Source of the DNA: Actinomycetota bacterium
GTDB taxonomy: Bacteria; Actinomycetota; Actinomycetes; Mycobacteriales; Pseudonocardiaceae
Direction: 5' to 3'
DNA: 34,364 bases
Assembly: GCA_021324675.1 (NCBI GenBank)
Contig: JAJPIR010000158.1
Span: 1 to 34,364, forward strand
Below are positions 1 to 10,952 of the stretch, one piece after another (positions within the stretch are counted from its first letter, which is position 1; each line of letters begins with the position of its first letter). The position numbers were made by a program, and so were the translations under genes. The notes under the pieces are model-generated. The model searched no databases, had not been told where the DNA came from, and worked only from the letters and a program-made list of their open reading frames with translations.

Positions 1-1038
1 CTAGCCAACCGCCTGCTCGGTGGTGACCCACCCGATGTGTGGCAGACCCATCCCGGCGCCTCGATCAGGCAGTACATCGGCGGCGGACAGGTTGCCGACG
101 TGAGCTCGATTTACCAACGCGGCAACCTGTCCTCGGTCATCCGCCATGACCTGCGTCAAGCCGTCTCCGAGGACGGCGACGAATACGGCGTGTCCACCGG
201 AGCGCACCGGATCAACATGTTGTGGTTCAACAAGAGATTGCTGGATGAGGCCATGATTGCGGTGCCGGCTGGGGGTTACACAGCCGATGCGCTCCTCGCC
301 GACCTGGCCAAGCTGAAGGCGGCCGGGGTGGTACCGCTATGCCTGGGCGCCAAGGACGCCTTTGCCCGCGCCGAGTTATTCGAGAACACGCTGCTGAGCG
401 TTATCGGCGCCGACGGATGGGCACGCCTGACATCCGACCGGCTGGACTGGAACGGGCCGCAGGTTCGCCAGGCGTTGACCCGGTTCAGCAAGCTGCTGGA
501 CTACGCCGATCCGGAAGCCGGCGCGTTGACCTGGGACCAGGCGACGAGAAAACTCGCCGCGGGCGGTTGTGCCTTCGAGAGTATGAACGACTCGGCGTAC
601 GGCGAACTTGCCGTGGACGGCGCCAAGGACGGGACCGACTTCGGTTACATGCCCTATCCCGGCACCGACAATCTATTTCTGACCGTCGTTGACACTTTCG
701 TCATGGCGAAGAACGCCAAGAATCTGCAGAATGCCCAAGCGTTCCTGGCAACGATCGCCACCGCCTCCACCCAGCTGGCGTTCAACAAGCAGAAGGGGTC
801 CGTGCCATTACGAAGTGACGTGGACGTGCAGTCGTTGTCCACTTACCAGCAGTCCGCGACAAAAGCGTTCACGCAAGAGCCTGTCCTGCTCTCAATCACG
901 CACGGTGAAATCAAAAGCCCGCAGTTCCAGCAGGGCTTCTACGACGCAATCGCGGCGTTCGCGGGCAGCAGGGACATCAATGTCTTCAACCATGCCCTCC
1001 TCGACGCGGTGAACCAGGTGGCGCCTCCTCCGCACTGA
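1..1038 (+). CDS. ABC transporter substrate-binding protein, sugar type (5' end outside window)
   Basis: The reading frame is open from base 1, so the gene starts left of the window; the GTG at 37 is not a credible start because the preceding codons (LANRLLGGDPPDVWQ) already match the family. About 345 residues are visible. The pattern GGDPPDVWQ, a mid-region with GVVPLCLGAKD and LTWDQATRKLAAGGCAF, and a C-terminal VDTFVMAKNAKN...AQAFLATIAT stretch fit family 1 extracellular solute-binding proteins, which capture sugars outside the membrane and deliver them to an ABC permease. The missing N-terminus should carry the lipoprotein signal. No permease or ATPase gene follows, so partners, if linked, lie to the left. 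The substrate cannot be read from the sequence. Confidence 0.85.
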   Translation, partial: LANRLLGGDPPDVWQTHPGASIRQYIGGGQVADVSSIYQRGNLSSVIRHDLRQAVSEDGDEYGVSTGAHRINMLWFNKRLLDEAMIAVPAGGYTADALLADLAKLKAAGVVPLCLGAKDAFARAELFENTLLSVIGADGWARLTSDRLDWNGPQVRQALTRFSKLLDYADPEAGALTWDQATRKLAAGGCAFESMNDSAYGELAVDGAKDGTDFGYMPYPGTDNLFLTVVDTFVMAKNAKNLQNAQAFLATIATASTQLAFNKQKGSVPLRSDVDVQSLSTYQQSATKAFTQEPVLLSITHGEIKSPQFQQGFYDAIAAFAGSRDINVFNHALLDAVNQVAPPPH

Positions 1039-1173
1039 GCTTTCCAGCCAACGCCACACTGCTGCGGCTGGTCCGGAGCCCTCACCGGCTGGCCGGATGG
1101 CGATGCCGACAATGTCCCCTCCCATCGAATCGGGGACCCATCGCCATCAAGACTGGCGTAGCGTGAGCGGACC

Positions 1174-1653
1174 ATGAATTCTGGTCCGGTCATCATCGGC
1201 TTCGACGGCAGCCCGGCATCCCAGCGCGCGGTGCGCGAGGCGGCCACCCTGCTCGCCACCCGCCGGGCGCTGGTCGTTGTGGTGTGGGAAGCCGGGCACG
1301 CCTTCGATCTCACGCTCCTGCCTACGAGAGCATTCGACGTGCCCTTAGGCAGTCCTGATCTTCGTACTGCTGTCGAGCTCGACAACGCACTGTACGAAGA
1401 GGCGCAACGGCTGGCTCGCTGGGGCGTGCACCTTGCCATCGACGGTGGGTTGGAAGCAGAGGGTCTTGTCGTGGCCGATGATGTGACCGTCGCGGACACG
1501 CTGGTGCGCCTAGCCAACGAGCGCGATGCCGCCGTAGTCGTGGTCGGGACGCACCGGCAAGGGCGGCTCGCCGAGCTGCTGCTTGGCAGCACCGCAAGGG
1601 GCGTCATCGAGCAGGCGCCGTGCCCGGTGCTGGCCGTCTGCAGCGGCGAGTGA
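1174..1653 (+). CDS. Universal stress protein (UspA family, single domain)
   Basis: 159 residues, the normal length of a single Usp domain. It begins with the beta-strand and loop VIIGFDGSPASQRAVREA. Near the C-terminus it has the nucleotide-binding pattern G-x2-G-x9-G-S/T (GTHRQGRLAELLLGSTARG), followed by APCPVLAV, so it should be an ATP-binding type. Members are cytosolic and respond to hypoxia, starvation or other stress in actinobacteria. The ATG at 1174 directly precedes the conserved first strand; the upstream Shine-Dalgarno (GAGCGG) is weak. It stands alone, 135 bases after the solute-binding protein. Family assignment is firm; the specific role is unknown. Confidence 0.9.
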   Translation: MNSGPVIIGFDGSPASQRAVREAATLLATRRALVVVVWEAGHAFDLTLLPTRAFDVPLGSPDLRTAVELDNALYEEAQRLARWGVHLAIDGGLEAEGLVVADDVTVADTLVRLANERDAAVVVVGTHRQGRLAELLLGSTARGVIEQAPCPVLAVCSGE

Positions 1654-1764
1654 CTCGCACGCTGACCAGGTTCACGATTTCACCCGATTGAGGCAGGCTA
1701 GGTAGGTATTTGCCGGATCTGGTTGTGCTCTTGTTCTTGTGTGCTGGGCGGAGTCTGGCAGGGT

Positions 1765-1811
<47 letters not shown>

Positions 1812-2011
1812 TGCGGCTGCGGTACCCCCGGTTCGGTGGCAGTGGCCAGCACTGGTGGCCTCGCCATCGTGGCGGCAGGTGGGATTCGTCGTACCTGATT
1901 TTCATGGTAGTTGCCGTCCTTGTGAGAAACCGCATAGTGGGTATCGATGGTGGGACTGGGTTGGTTTCTTGTCACACCCGCCTGGCCTTTGACTGAGCTC
2001 GCTGGACAAGC

Positions 2012-2104
2012 AAAGGAGAAGTGACCTGTCGATAGTGCGATACCGTTCGGTTTGTCGCTGCTGGTGAAAGGTGCGAAATGATTACCGGGACGCGGGAAGG
2101 GTGA
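2012..2104 (+). promoter_or_regulatory. Leader with two very short ORFs upstream of the LuxR-type regulator
   Basis: An AGGAGAA ribosome-binding site stands just before GTG-ACC-TGT-CGA-TAG (2021-2035, peptide MTCR). A second site, AAAGGTG, precedes ATG at 2078, encoding MITGTREG and ending with TGA at 2102-2104, nine bases before the GTG start of the regulator. The second mini-ORF is in the same frame as the regulator and separated from it by that stop. Such leaders can couple or attenuate translation, but this is inference from position only. Confidence 0.35.
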
Positions 2105-2113
2105 AGCATTGTT

Positions 2114-4846
2114 GTGAACACTTCCGGGCCCCGAGATCTTATGGTGGGCCCTTACCGCTTAAGTGTGCCCCGAGGGTGGCCGCTGACTGGGCGAGCCGAT
2201 GAACTCAATCGCATCAGTGAGTTGACCCGTCGTCGAGACGGGTCGATGGGCATCGTGCTGGCCGGCGCGGCTGGGGTGGGCAAGACCCGGTTGGCTCGGG
2301 AGGCGCTGGCAGTGGCCGAGCAGCGTGGCGCACTGATCCGATGGGCGGTGGCGACGGCCTCGGCGCGGGGTTTGCCATTGGGTGCATTTGTCGCCACGCT
2401 GCGGATGCTCGGCCCCGATCCGGCTCGGTTGGTGGGTCAGGCCAGCCAGGCATTGCTGGCAGGGGCATCGCGGTCCGGTGTGGTTATCGGGGTGGACAAC
2501 GCACATCTGCTGGATGAGCTGTCGGCGGTATTGATTCATCAATTGGTCGTGCACCGGACGGCGAGCGTGGTCCTCACGTTGCGCACCGGTGAAACTGCGC
2601 CGGACGCGGTGACGGCGTTATGGAAAGATGGGCATCTACCTCGCTTGGAGCTGCAGGCGCTGTCCAGAAGTGTGACCGCGGCATTGTTGGAGGCCAGGCT
2701 GGGCGGACCTGTGGATAACGCGACCGCACGCCGGCTGTGGGCTATTACCCAGGGCAATGCGCTGTATTTGCAACAGCTCGTTGACGGCGAGCTGGAAGCC
2801 GGGCGGTTACAGCAGGTTACCGGCATGTGGCGGTGGCTAGGCGAGCCAGCGCTGTCGCCGGGGCTGGTTGAACTGGTGTCAGCTCGGATCGGTCAGCTTC
2901 CTGATGCCCAGCGGGATGTCTTGGATGTGCTGGCCATTGGCGAGCCCTTGGGCATACCGCTGTTGGTGAAGCTGACTGATCCGGCCGCGGTAGAGCAGGT
3001 CGAGGCACGTGGGCTTGTTGAGGTGTACCCCGATGGACGGCGGTTGCAGGCCCGGCTGGCCCACCCGCTGTACGGGGAGCTCCAGCGGGGGCAGATGGGC
3101 GTGTTGCACGCGCGTCGGCTACGCGGGCGCATTGCATGCGCGCTAGCCGATACCGGTGGGCGGCGGGCCGGCGACACGCTGCGCCGCGCGACATTGATGC
3201 TGGATTCTGATTTGCAGGCAGATTCAGTGTTACTTACGTCGGCTGCTCGCCGGGCGACCGAACTGGGGGACTTTGCTCTGGCCGGGCGGATTGCGCGGGC
3301 GGCGGTGGCCGCAGGTGGTGAATTCGAATCGCGGCTGCTGCTGGTCAACGCGCTGACGTGGTCGGGTAGGGGAGATGAGGCTGACGCTGAACTCGTTGCG
3401 CTCGGCGCCTTGGCCCGCACCGATGCCCAGCGAGCTCGGACAGCGATCCATCGAGTAAACGGCTTGGTCTGGGCGCTGGGACGTCCGGCTGAGGCTGAGG
3501 TAGTGCTCGACGAAGTCGGGGGCACCATTGCCGATGACGCCGCCGCCTTGGAGCTAGCCGCGATGCGTTCGGTTGTTGATGCTTTTCTCGGTCGCACTGT
3601 GCCGGCCGCTCAAACGGCAGCCGAGGTGTTGGCCCATCCGCGCTGTTCTTCGGCGGCTACGCAACTGGCCAGTTGGGGACTGGCCGTGTCATGCGGAGGG
3701 CTCGGCCGCCTGGAGGCCTGTGCGTCCGTGGGGTGCCACGACGGGGTGGATGAGGTTTTGCGTCGGATCGACGACCTCGTCGAGTCGTACCAGATCGGGC
3801 TGCACCAGGCGGCGGTCAGCGTTTTCTTCTGGGTGCGGGCGCTGATCCTGGGCGGCCACTTGGATCGCGCAGACCAGGCTGCCCGGCGGTACCGCGAGCG
3901 CTGCCAGGACACCCCCGGGCCGGCGAATGTGGTGACCAGCTTCATGTGCGCATTGGTGGCAATCTCCCGCGGTCAGGTCCGGACAGCGGCACGGTGGTAC
4001 CGCCAAGCTATTGCGGGCATCCAGGGCGCAGATCCTGGCGGTTGGTCATTCTTCGGGTTAGTGGGGCTTACCGCAGCTTTAGCGATGGGCGGTGAAACAC
4101 CTGCGGCACGTCAGGCATTTGAGGCGATGACGGCTGCGCGGCATCCGGTCTACGTCTTGACAGAGCCGGATGTGTTGCTGGCCCAGGCGTGGGTAACCGC
4201 AGCGGGCGGGAGCGCCAGCCGGGCCGTCGCATTGACGCGCCAGGCCGCCGAGGTAGCTGCCCTGCATCCCCAACCTGCGGTGGAAGCATTCGCTCTGCAT
4301 ACCGCCGTTTGCTTTGGTGACCTAACAGTAGGCGATCGGCTCGCCCAGCTGTCGACTCACGTTGATGGCCCCCGAGCGAGTGCTGCGACGGCGCATGCGG
4401 CTGCGCTAGCCGCCGATGATGGTGACGCGCTCTGTGCCGCAGCGGCCCAGTGGGAGGCGATGGGGGCCTTGCTGTTGGCTGCTGATGCCGCCGCCCAAGC
4501 CGCGACCGCATACAGTCGCCAGGACCGACGCGGCTCTGCGCATGCCGCAGCCGCGTACGCCCACCGACTGGCGCAGGCCTGCGAAGGTGCCCGCACGCCC
4601 GCGTTGACTGCTATCACTGCTCCCTTGCCGCTAACTCGCCGCGAGCGCGAGATCGTCACCCTGGCCACAGGTGGACTGTCAAACCGCCAGATCGCCCAGC
4701 AGCTGGTGATCTCGGTCCGCACGGTCGAAAACCACCTCTACCGCGCCTGCGCCAAGCTGGGTACGACCGACCGCGCCGAACTTGCTGCCCTGCTGCACAA
4801 GCCACCCACAGCATCTGAGTACTCACGCCGGCCTCAAGGTGAGTAA
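2114..4846 (+). CDS. LuxR-family regulator with N-terminal AAA/STAND ATPase (LAL type)
   Basis: 910 residues, the normal size of large ATP-binding LuxR regulators. Walker A is GAAGVGKTRLA at about residues 51-61, and a Walker B-like GVVIGVDNAHLLDE follows near residue 120. The middle is a long alpha-helical, Ala/Leu-rich region resembling TPR repeats. The C-terminus (about residues 840-895) is a classic LuxR helix-turn-helix: LTRREREIVTLATGGLSNRQ, then VRTVENHLYRACAKLG. Proteins of this kind sense an inducer through the ATPase/TPR part and activate transcription. The GTG at 2114 has no strong ribosome-binding site; ATG at 2141 is an alternative start. No target operon can be named; the adjacent sigma factor gene on the same strand may be related. 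Confidence 0.92.
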   Translation: MNTSGPRDLMVGPYRLSVPRGWPLTGRADELNRISELTRRRDGSMGIVLAGAAGVGKTRLAREALAVAEQRGALIRWAVATASARGLPLGAFVATLRMLGPDPARLVGQASQALLAGASRSGVVIGVDNAHLLDELSAVLIHQLVVHRTASVVLTLRTGETAPDAVTALWKDGHLPRLELQALSRSVTAALLEARLGGPVDNATARRLWAITQGNALYLQQLVDGELEAGRLQQVTGMWRWLGEPALSPGLVELVSARIGQLPDAQRDVLDVLAIGEPLGIPLLVKLTDPAAVEQVEARGLVEVYPDGRRLQARLAHPLYGELQRGQMGVLHARRLRGRIACALADTGGRRAGDTLRRATLMLDSDLQADSVLLTSAARRATELGDFALAGRIARAAVAAGGEFESRLLLVNALTWSGRGDEADAELVALGALARTDAQRARTAIHRVNGLVWALGRPAEAEVVLDEVGGTIADDAAALELAAMRSVVDAFLGRTVPAAQTAAEVLAHPRCSSAATQLASWGLAVSCGGLGRLEACASVGCHDGVDEVLRRIDDLVESYQIGLHQAAVSVFFWVRALILGGHLDRADQAARRYRERCQDTPGPANVVTSFMCALVAISRGQVRTAARWYRQAIAGIQGADPGGWSFFGLVGLTAALAMGGETPAARQAFEAMTAARHPVYVLTEPDVLLAQAWVTAAGGSASRAVALTRQAAEVAALHPQPAVEAFALHTAVCFGDLTVGDRLAQLSTHVDGPRASAATAHAAALAADDGDALCAAAAQWEAMGALLLAADAAAQAATAYSRQDRRGSAHAAAAYAHRLAQACEGARTPALTAITAPLPLTRREREIVTLATGGLSNRQIAQQLVISVRTVENHLYRACAKLGTTDRAELAALLHKPPTASEYSRRPQGE

Positions 4847-5094
4847 CTAACTACTCAGCTCACCAAGCTGTATCGCCTTCACACTCAGCCCTGGGCAAGT
4901 AGCACCAGCTACTGGAGGGCAGCATCATGAAGATTACACAAACGGCGATCAGGCGATCAGATTGCCGGCAGGGCCGGCGAGTGCGCGTATCTGGAGAGCT
5001 GTAAAAGCTCATTAATAATTCTTCTTGCGATGTCGCGGTGTCGTCCCGATGCGACGATGCGATCTTGGCCGGCAAAACTCAAGAGGTTATATCG

Positions 5095-5691
5095 ATGACA
5101 ACTGCCACTATCAAATGCTCCCCGGCTGGTCGTACCAGAGATATGGCTGAGCTGTTCACTGCGATCGGCGAGGGTGACCCGGCGGCCTGGGACGAGATCA
5201 TTCACCGCTACGGCGGCCTGGTGTCTGCGACCGTGCGGTCATTTCGGCTCCAGGAGGCAGACGCGCTCGACGCGATACAGTCGACTTGGTTGCGATTGGC
5301 CGAAAATATACATCGGGTGAGAGACCCTGAGCGATTGGGCGGATGGCTCGTCACTACCGCTCGCCGCGAATGTCTACACATCTTGCGCCACGCTAGAAAT
5401 AGGCCAGACCTCCTGACTGTGGCAACGGAAACCATCGCAGATCCGTCGGCGAACCCGGAGCAGTGCACTATCGATGGCCACGCCGGTCGCGTGCTGTGGA
5501 AACTTGTGGATGAATTGTGCCCGCGGCAGCGGTCGGTGCTGCGGATGCTATTTGCGGACCACCCCTGTTCTTACGATACTGTCGCCCGTGCTATCGGAAT
5601 CCCGGTCGGCGGGATCGGCCCTACTCGAACACGCGCCTTGCTGCAGCTCCGGAAAAAATTGGACCAATGCGAATTGGGACCCGAAGGCTGA
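5095..5691 (+). CDS. ECF-type RNA polymerase sigma factor
   Basis: 198 residues. Region 2 is visible as LFTAIGEGDPAAWDEIIHRY ... DALDAIQSTWLRLAENIHRV ... LGGWLVTTARRECLHILR, and region 4 as LCPRQRSVLRMLFADHPCSYDTVARAIGIPVGGIGPTRTRALLQL. I chose ATG 5095 because AGAGG lies seven to eight bases upstream; the in-frame GTG at 5038 has no such site and would add a non-conserved extension. The region 4 sequence 'GIPVGGIGPTRTRAL' is the usual recognition-helix pattern of actinobacterial ECF factors. No anti-sigma gene follows, so regulation is not evident. The spacer from the LuxR regulator is about 250 bases, so it probably has its own promoter. Confidence 0.9.
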   Translation: MTTATIKCSPAGRTRDMAELFTAIGEGDPAAWDEIIHRYGGLVSATVRSFRLQEADALDAIQSTWLRLAENIHRVRDPERLGGWLVTTARRECLHILRHARNRPDLLTVATETIADPSANPEQCTIDGHAGRVLWKLVDELCPRQRSVLRMLFADHPCSYDTVARAIGIPVGGIGPTRTRALLQLRKKLDQCELGPEG

Positions 5692-5941
5692 ATTATTCAG
5701 CCGTTGCCGCGCCATCGGACGGTCTCGCCGGCGCCCGCGATCCCGCCTGAGCGGATACCATGAAATCATCCTCGCTGCGTGGCGGGTGCATAGAGCCGGT
5801 ATGGCGTCATGGCGGCTGATCACGATTGCAGCGCAGTTCGCTTGCGAGTGTGGTGATTGGGCAGCGATCTGCAGGGCTTCTCACGGGTCGGGGTGCGGGG
5901 GTTGCGGTGAGCGCTTGGTGATAGTCGTACAGTCGGGTCTT

Positions 5942-6538
5942 ATGAGCGGAGACGTCACGCGCTGGTCGTCGAACGCGGGGCGTTGGGCGGGGTCCTACGA
6001 CGACCGGTGGGCTCAGCTGATTGCCCAAGGCGACAACATCCACGGTGAAGCCGACTTCGTGGAGTCGTTGCGCCTCGCTGCGCCTATGACCGTGCTCGAT
6101 GCCGGCTGCGGTACCGGTCGGGTGGCGATCGAGTTGGCCCGGCGAGGGCTCACTGTGGTGGGAGTCGACCTCGATGCGGCGATGCTGCAGCAAGCCAGGG
6201 ACAAGGCGCCCCACCTTGAGTGGATTCACGGTGACGTGGTCGACGTCGATCTGGGGCGCCGGTTCAACGTCGTGGTACTCGCCGGGAACGTGATGATCTT
6301 CCTGGCGCCGGGCACCGAAGCCGCCGCAGTGGCGAACATGGCCAGCCACCTCGAACCCGGTGGCGTCCTGGTCGCCGGCTTCCAGCTCAGGGCGGGCGGG
6401 CTTGACCTAGCCGACTACGACCGGTACGCGGCCCAGTGCGGCCTTACCTTCGCCGGGCGGTGGGCGACATGGGACCGGCAGCCCTTCGTCGGCGGATCCT
6501 ATGCCGTTTCGGTGCACCGCCTCGCGTCGCCTGCTTGA
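5942..6538 (+). CDS. Class I SAM-dependent methyltransferase
   Basis: 198 residues. The SAM-binding motif I is VLDAGCGTGRVAIELARRG (about residues 51-69), the acidic residue of motif II is in VVGVDLDAAML, and motif III/IV lies in FNVVVLAGNVMIFL, followed by LEPGGVLVAGFQL. This matches the small Methyltransf_25 type. The frame is open far upstream, but ATG 5942 starts a sensible N-terminus (MSGDVTRWSSNAGRWAGSYD), and the upstream extension overlaps the sigma factor gene in another frame. The substrate is unknown. It is convergent with the glnK gene. Confidence 0.88.
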   Translation: MSGDVTRWSSNAGRWAGSYDDRWAQLIAQGDNIHGEADFVESLRLAAPMTVLDAGCGTGRVAIELARRGLTVVGVDLDAAMLQQARDKAPHLEWIHGDVVDVDLGRRFNVVVLAGNVMIFLAPGTEAAAVANMASHLEPGGVLVAGFQLRAGGLDLADYDRYAAQCGLTFAGRWATWDRQPFVGGSYAVSVHRLASPA

Positions 6539-6660
6539 TTCCGGTGCCCGTCGTCGCTGTCACCGCAGTGTTCGGGTAACCGGCTCCAGCACAGCTGTGC
6601 TTGTGCGCTGATGCCACCCGGCAAGTGCAGGCTCTGGTGAGATCGTCGGCGGGGCCTGCG

Positions 6661-8307
<1,647 letters not shown>

Positions 8308-8458
8308 TTATCGTCGGTTGGTTGCGGTCGGGGGGGACGGTGTCGCTCACCGCCGCCAACCGGGCGCGGTGTTCGGCGGTCTCCTGGGTAACGCCGCAGC
8401 GGTGGCTTGCCCCTATGCCGGAGGCGCTGGAGTAAGCCTTCGTGCCGATGCGCGGTGG

Positions 8459-9097
8459 TCAGATTCGCTTGGCGAGTAGGGATTTGCCGGGGCCGGACAG
8501 TTCGTTGATCGGATGGGCGCGTCCCGCGATGGCCATCAGCAGTGCTTCACCTGTGCCGCGTACTTGGGGACCGGTGCCGTGTGACCAGTCCAGGTCGGTG
8601 GCGACGAGGGTGAGGCCGCGGGCTCGTTGGAAGGCGCGCAGAGGTGGGGCCAGCAGCGCCAGCCGCAACGTGGTTCGCAGCCGGTCGTGGGGGATGTCGC
8701 GGGGCGCATCGAGTGGGCGGCGAATGTCCTGCTGGTGGATCATGCCGTCCACGAGCGCGATCATGCCACCGAACGCGGCGGGTAGCCCGCTAGGCCGCGG
8801 GTGTGCGCGCAGCAGGGCGATGAGTTCCTGCGGGCGGTGCGAGTACTGTGCCACTCCGGCATCGTTGGCCTTGCCGAGGGCGAACCGGCCGCGAGCCAAG
8901 CGCTTGACCGTGGCCCACCAGCTCAGTTCGTCGTAGCTGATGACGTGGGCGACCACGTCACGGACGGTCCAGCCCTGGCACAGGCTCGCTGCCTCCCACT
9001 GCTGCGGGGTCAATGTCTGGAGGAAGTCGACGAGCTCGGCGCGCTCTTGAGCGGCCAGGGTCATCACATCGGCAGTGCGCTGTTGTTGGCTGGTCAT
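8459..9097 (-). CDS. Maleylpyruvate isomerase-type (mycothiol-dependent/DinB-like) protein
   Basis: 212 residues. The N-terminal half has the family pattern LQTLTPQQWEAASLCQGWTV followed by RDVVAHVISYDELSWW; a second metal-ligand type motif MIHQQDIRRPL follows near residue 125. These are the His positions that bind a divalent metal in the DinB/MDMPI fold. The C-terminal GTGEALLMAIAGR and ELSGPG stretch fits the usual C-terminal extension. The start ATG 9097 overlaps the stop of the SRPBCC gene (ATGA), which decides the start; the longer frame upstream runs through the SRPBCC gene in a shadow frame. It is the last gene of a three-gene operon. The substrate is unknown; mycothiol use is inferred from family. 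Confidence 0.85.
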   Translation of the reverse strand: MTSQQQRTADVMTLAAQERAELVDFLQTLTPQQWEAASLCQGWTVRDVVAHVISYDELSWWATVKRLARGRFALGKANDAGVAQYSHRPQELIALLRAHPRPSGLPAAFGGMIALVDGMIHQQDIRRPLDAPRDIPHDRLRTTLRLALLAPPLRAFQRARGLTLVATDLDWSHGTGPQVRGTGEALLMAIAGRAHPINELSGPGKSLLAKRI

Positions 9098-9456
9098 CCG
9101 GCGGCCTCCGTAAACCGGGTCAGGGTGCCGGCCCAACCCTCGGGCGAGTCGAACACTGCATACATGGTCCCGGCTTGGTCGCCACCGATTTGCCATAGCA
9201 GCACCACCTTGTTCGGCGGCTGCCACTGGCCCACGCGGCCCCAGTCGCATTCGGTGCCGTCAACCCCGCGCTCGTACCACCGGCCTCCGACCCGGGGCTC
9301 GATCACGACCTGCGCGATCGCGCTGGAGCCGATGGAGTGCTCCTTGGGCCAGAACTCGGTCATCCGTGCCGTAAACAGGTCAAAGGCCCGCTCCGGTGAC
9401 AGCGGCACGCTCACCGACCGATGAACCTCGACTTCCTTGGTGGATTCTGCGGTCAT
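9094..9456 (-). CDS. SRPBCC (AHSA1-like) protein, internally shortened
   Basis: 120 residues; relatives are usually about 150-160. The start of the domain is clear (VHRSVSVPLSPERAFDLFT, FWPKEHS, VVIEPRVGGRWYERG, DWGRVGQWQPPNKVVLLWQI), and so is the very end (FDSPEGWAGTLTRF). The central beta-strands normally found between 'WQI' and 'FDSPEGW' (charged EVEVRF... and LEHR... strands) are missing, with the two parts joined at about 9175-9182 in frame. The ligand cavity is therefore probably incomplete. ATG 9456 lies one base after the arsR stop and is the conserved start. The function of intact relatives is ligand binding or activation in small ArsR-controlled operons. Confidence 0.82.
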   Translation of the reverse strand: MTAESTKEVEVHRSVSVPLSPERAFDLFTARMTEFWPKEHSIGSSAIAQVVIEPRVGGRWYERGVDGTECDWGRVGQWQPPNKVVLLWQIGGDQAGTMYAVFDSPEGWAGTLTRFTEAAG

Positions 9457-9457
9457 C

Positions 9458-9823
9458 TCAGGCGCTCCTGTGCTGCGACCCTTGTGGGTCGGCTGGTTGG
9501 GCTGCTTCGCCTTCGGCCAGCGCGGCGAAGTTGTCCAGGGCCGCTGTCCAGAACCGATCGAGATAGTCCCGGACGGCTTCCAGCCCAGACCGGTTGATCC
9601 GGTAGAGATGGCGCGTGCCCACCACCGACACGACCACCAAGTCGGCCGCCTTGAGCACACGCAGATGCTGCGACACCGCCGGCCGGGAAATCGGCAGCTG
9701 ATCGGCCAGCACGCCGACTGGCAGGGGGCCGGCCACTAGTCGTTCCAAGATCGACCGGCGGTTCCCATCGCCCAAGGCGTCCAACACCGTCGCGGCAGAC
9801 ACAGGCACTTGGTCAGATTGCAC
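9458..9823 (-). CDS. ArsR-family transcriptional regulator
   Basis: 121 residues from the GTG at 9823, chosen because GGGAG lies about ten bases upstream and the conserved part starts at AATVLDALGDGNRRSILERL. The winged helix is LPVGVLADQLPISRPAVSQH followed by LRVLKAADLVVVSVVGTRHLY. There are no Cys clusters of metal-sensing ArsR proteins, so it belongs to the metal-independent 'HTH_20' group that normally precedes an SRPBCC gene. It is the first gene of the arsR-SRPBCC-DinB-like operon (one-base gap, then ATGA overlap) and probably autorepresses it. Confidence 0.9.
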   Translation of the reverse strand: MQSDQVPVSAATVLDALGDGNRRSILERLVAGPLPVGVLADQLPISRPAVSQHLRVLKAADLVVVSVVGTRHLYRINRSGLEAVRDYLDRFWTAALDNFAALAEGEAAQPADPQGSQHRSA

Positions 9824-10336
9824 TAACGGTAAGCTCCCGTCAACCGTTGGTCTTTGCTTACGCTGATCGCCGGCCGTGCGATGCTCGCCCGGCCGCGTCG
9901 AGCACCCGTCGCGACACGAGCCCATGGCGAATGGATGGTGTACTGGGATGGCGTTCCGCAATACCTGCCCGTAAAAAGGCTCGGTGCACCAACTGCCTTT
10001 GCAGCGCTCGTTGAGCAGCGTTTAGCGTTTTCATAAGTCGGTGCCATAGTTTGCTGGCCGTGCCTGGTGTGGCCATCCCAGCACGTCAGCCCGTAAGCCA
10101 GACGAGAACGGCGGAACAGGTGAATGGAACCACTACTGGATAGGGTCTGACGAACTGTTTGTGGTTTTTGTCTGGCAGGGTCAAGCCACCCCCGCTCGGT
10201 TCCATTTCCAATGTGGCGATGAGACCAGCTGGGTGGTAACGTGCCAGGACCTGAACCCGATATATGGGCGAACCATGTTGCTGCGGATGATTTTCAGGAG
10301 CGCCGACGTTCCTGGCTGGCATGCGGGAGGACCCTC
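9824..10336. other. 513-bp gap without a supported gene
   Basis: Short ORFs exist on both strands but none has a ribosome-binding site plus a recognisable domain. The section should hold the promoter of the leftward arsR operon and of the rightward small membrane protein. I see no repeat or RNA gene. Confidence 0.5.
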
Positions 10337-10558
10337 ATGAACTTCGGCGGAAGCATTTTCCTCATCGCCGTGGGACTTATTCTGGCGCTGGCTGTCAATA
10401 TCAGCGTGTCAGGTGTAGACCTGCAGCTGGTGGGCTGGATCCTTGCCGCGGTGGGGGCGCTGGGATTGTTGGTGAGCCTGGCCTTGTACTGGCGGCGGCG
10501 CGCGGTCGTCGTAGAGCCGCCACCGGTCACCCCGGACGACTACCCGCCGCGGTACTGA
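10337..10558 (+). CDS. Small two-helix membrane protein (DUF6458-like)
   Basis: 73 residues. Two hydrophobic segments are visible: GSIFLIAVGLILALAV (about 5-20) and LVGWILAAVGALGLLVSLAL (about 29-48), followed by WRRRA and a Pro-rich acidic tail ending in PPRY. This is the arrangement of the small actinobacterial DUF6458 membrane proteins. ATG 10337 is preceded by GGGAGGA at a five-base distance, which decides the start against the longer frame from 10241. The function is unknown. Confidence 0.8.
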   Translation: MNFGGSIFLIAVGLILALAVNISVSGVDLQLVGWILAAVGALGLLVSLALYWRRRAVVVEPPPVTPDDYPPRY

Positions 10559-10622
10559 TCTGAATGGTAGGGAGCCGTTTGCGCTCGGATGTTGCGGCCG
10601 AGAATCGCGGAGAGCGTCCGGC

Positions 10623-10952
10623 TTAGTCGGGATCGTTGTGCTGCTCGGTTCCGGGCTGGCCGTCGCTGCGGGACCAGCGGACGTGGAGCTCGTCGCGAGT
10701 GCCGAATCGAACGAGATGACGACCGACGACATCCTCTAGGTGCGCAAGATCGTCCACATTCGCGTGGATCGACAGGTGGAGTCCGTCAGATGCGCAGGAC
10801 AGTTCGGCGCGTCCGCTCGCAAATTCGATCCAGCCGCGCTGGTCGCTGTCAGACCAGTGGCCAGCATTACGGCGACCCAGATGCGCGACGAGCTGCTTGC
10901 CGTAGCGTGCCGGTCGATCCGTGGGTACCAAAGCTTTGCTTTGACCGGGCAT
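10623..10952 (-). CDS. DUF2218 family protein
   Basis: 109 residues. The family pattern is PARYGKQLVAHLGRR near the N-terminus, then GWIEFASGRAELSC, and a C-terminal DLAHLEDVVGRHLVRFGTRD followed by ELHVRW. These are small cytosolic proteins of unknown function that often sit next to metal uptake genes. ATG 10952 is chosen because GAGGAGAGG lies six to eight bases upstream. It is convergent with the DUF6458-like gene. No operon partner is visible. Confidence 0.8.
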   Translation of the reverse strand: MPGQSKALVPTDRPARYGKQLVAHLGRRNAGHWSDSDQRGWIEFASGRAELSCASDGLHLSIHANVDDLAHLEDVVGRHLVRFGTRDELHVRWSRSDGQPGTEQHNDPD

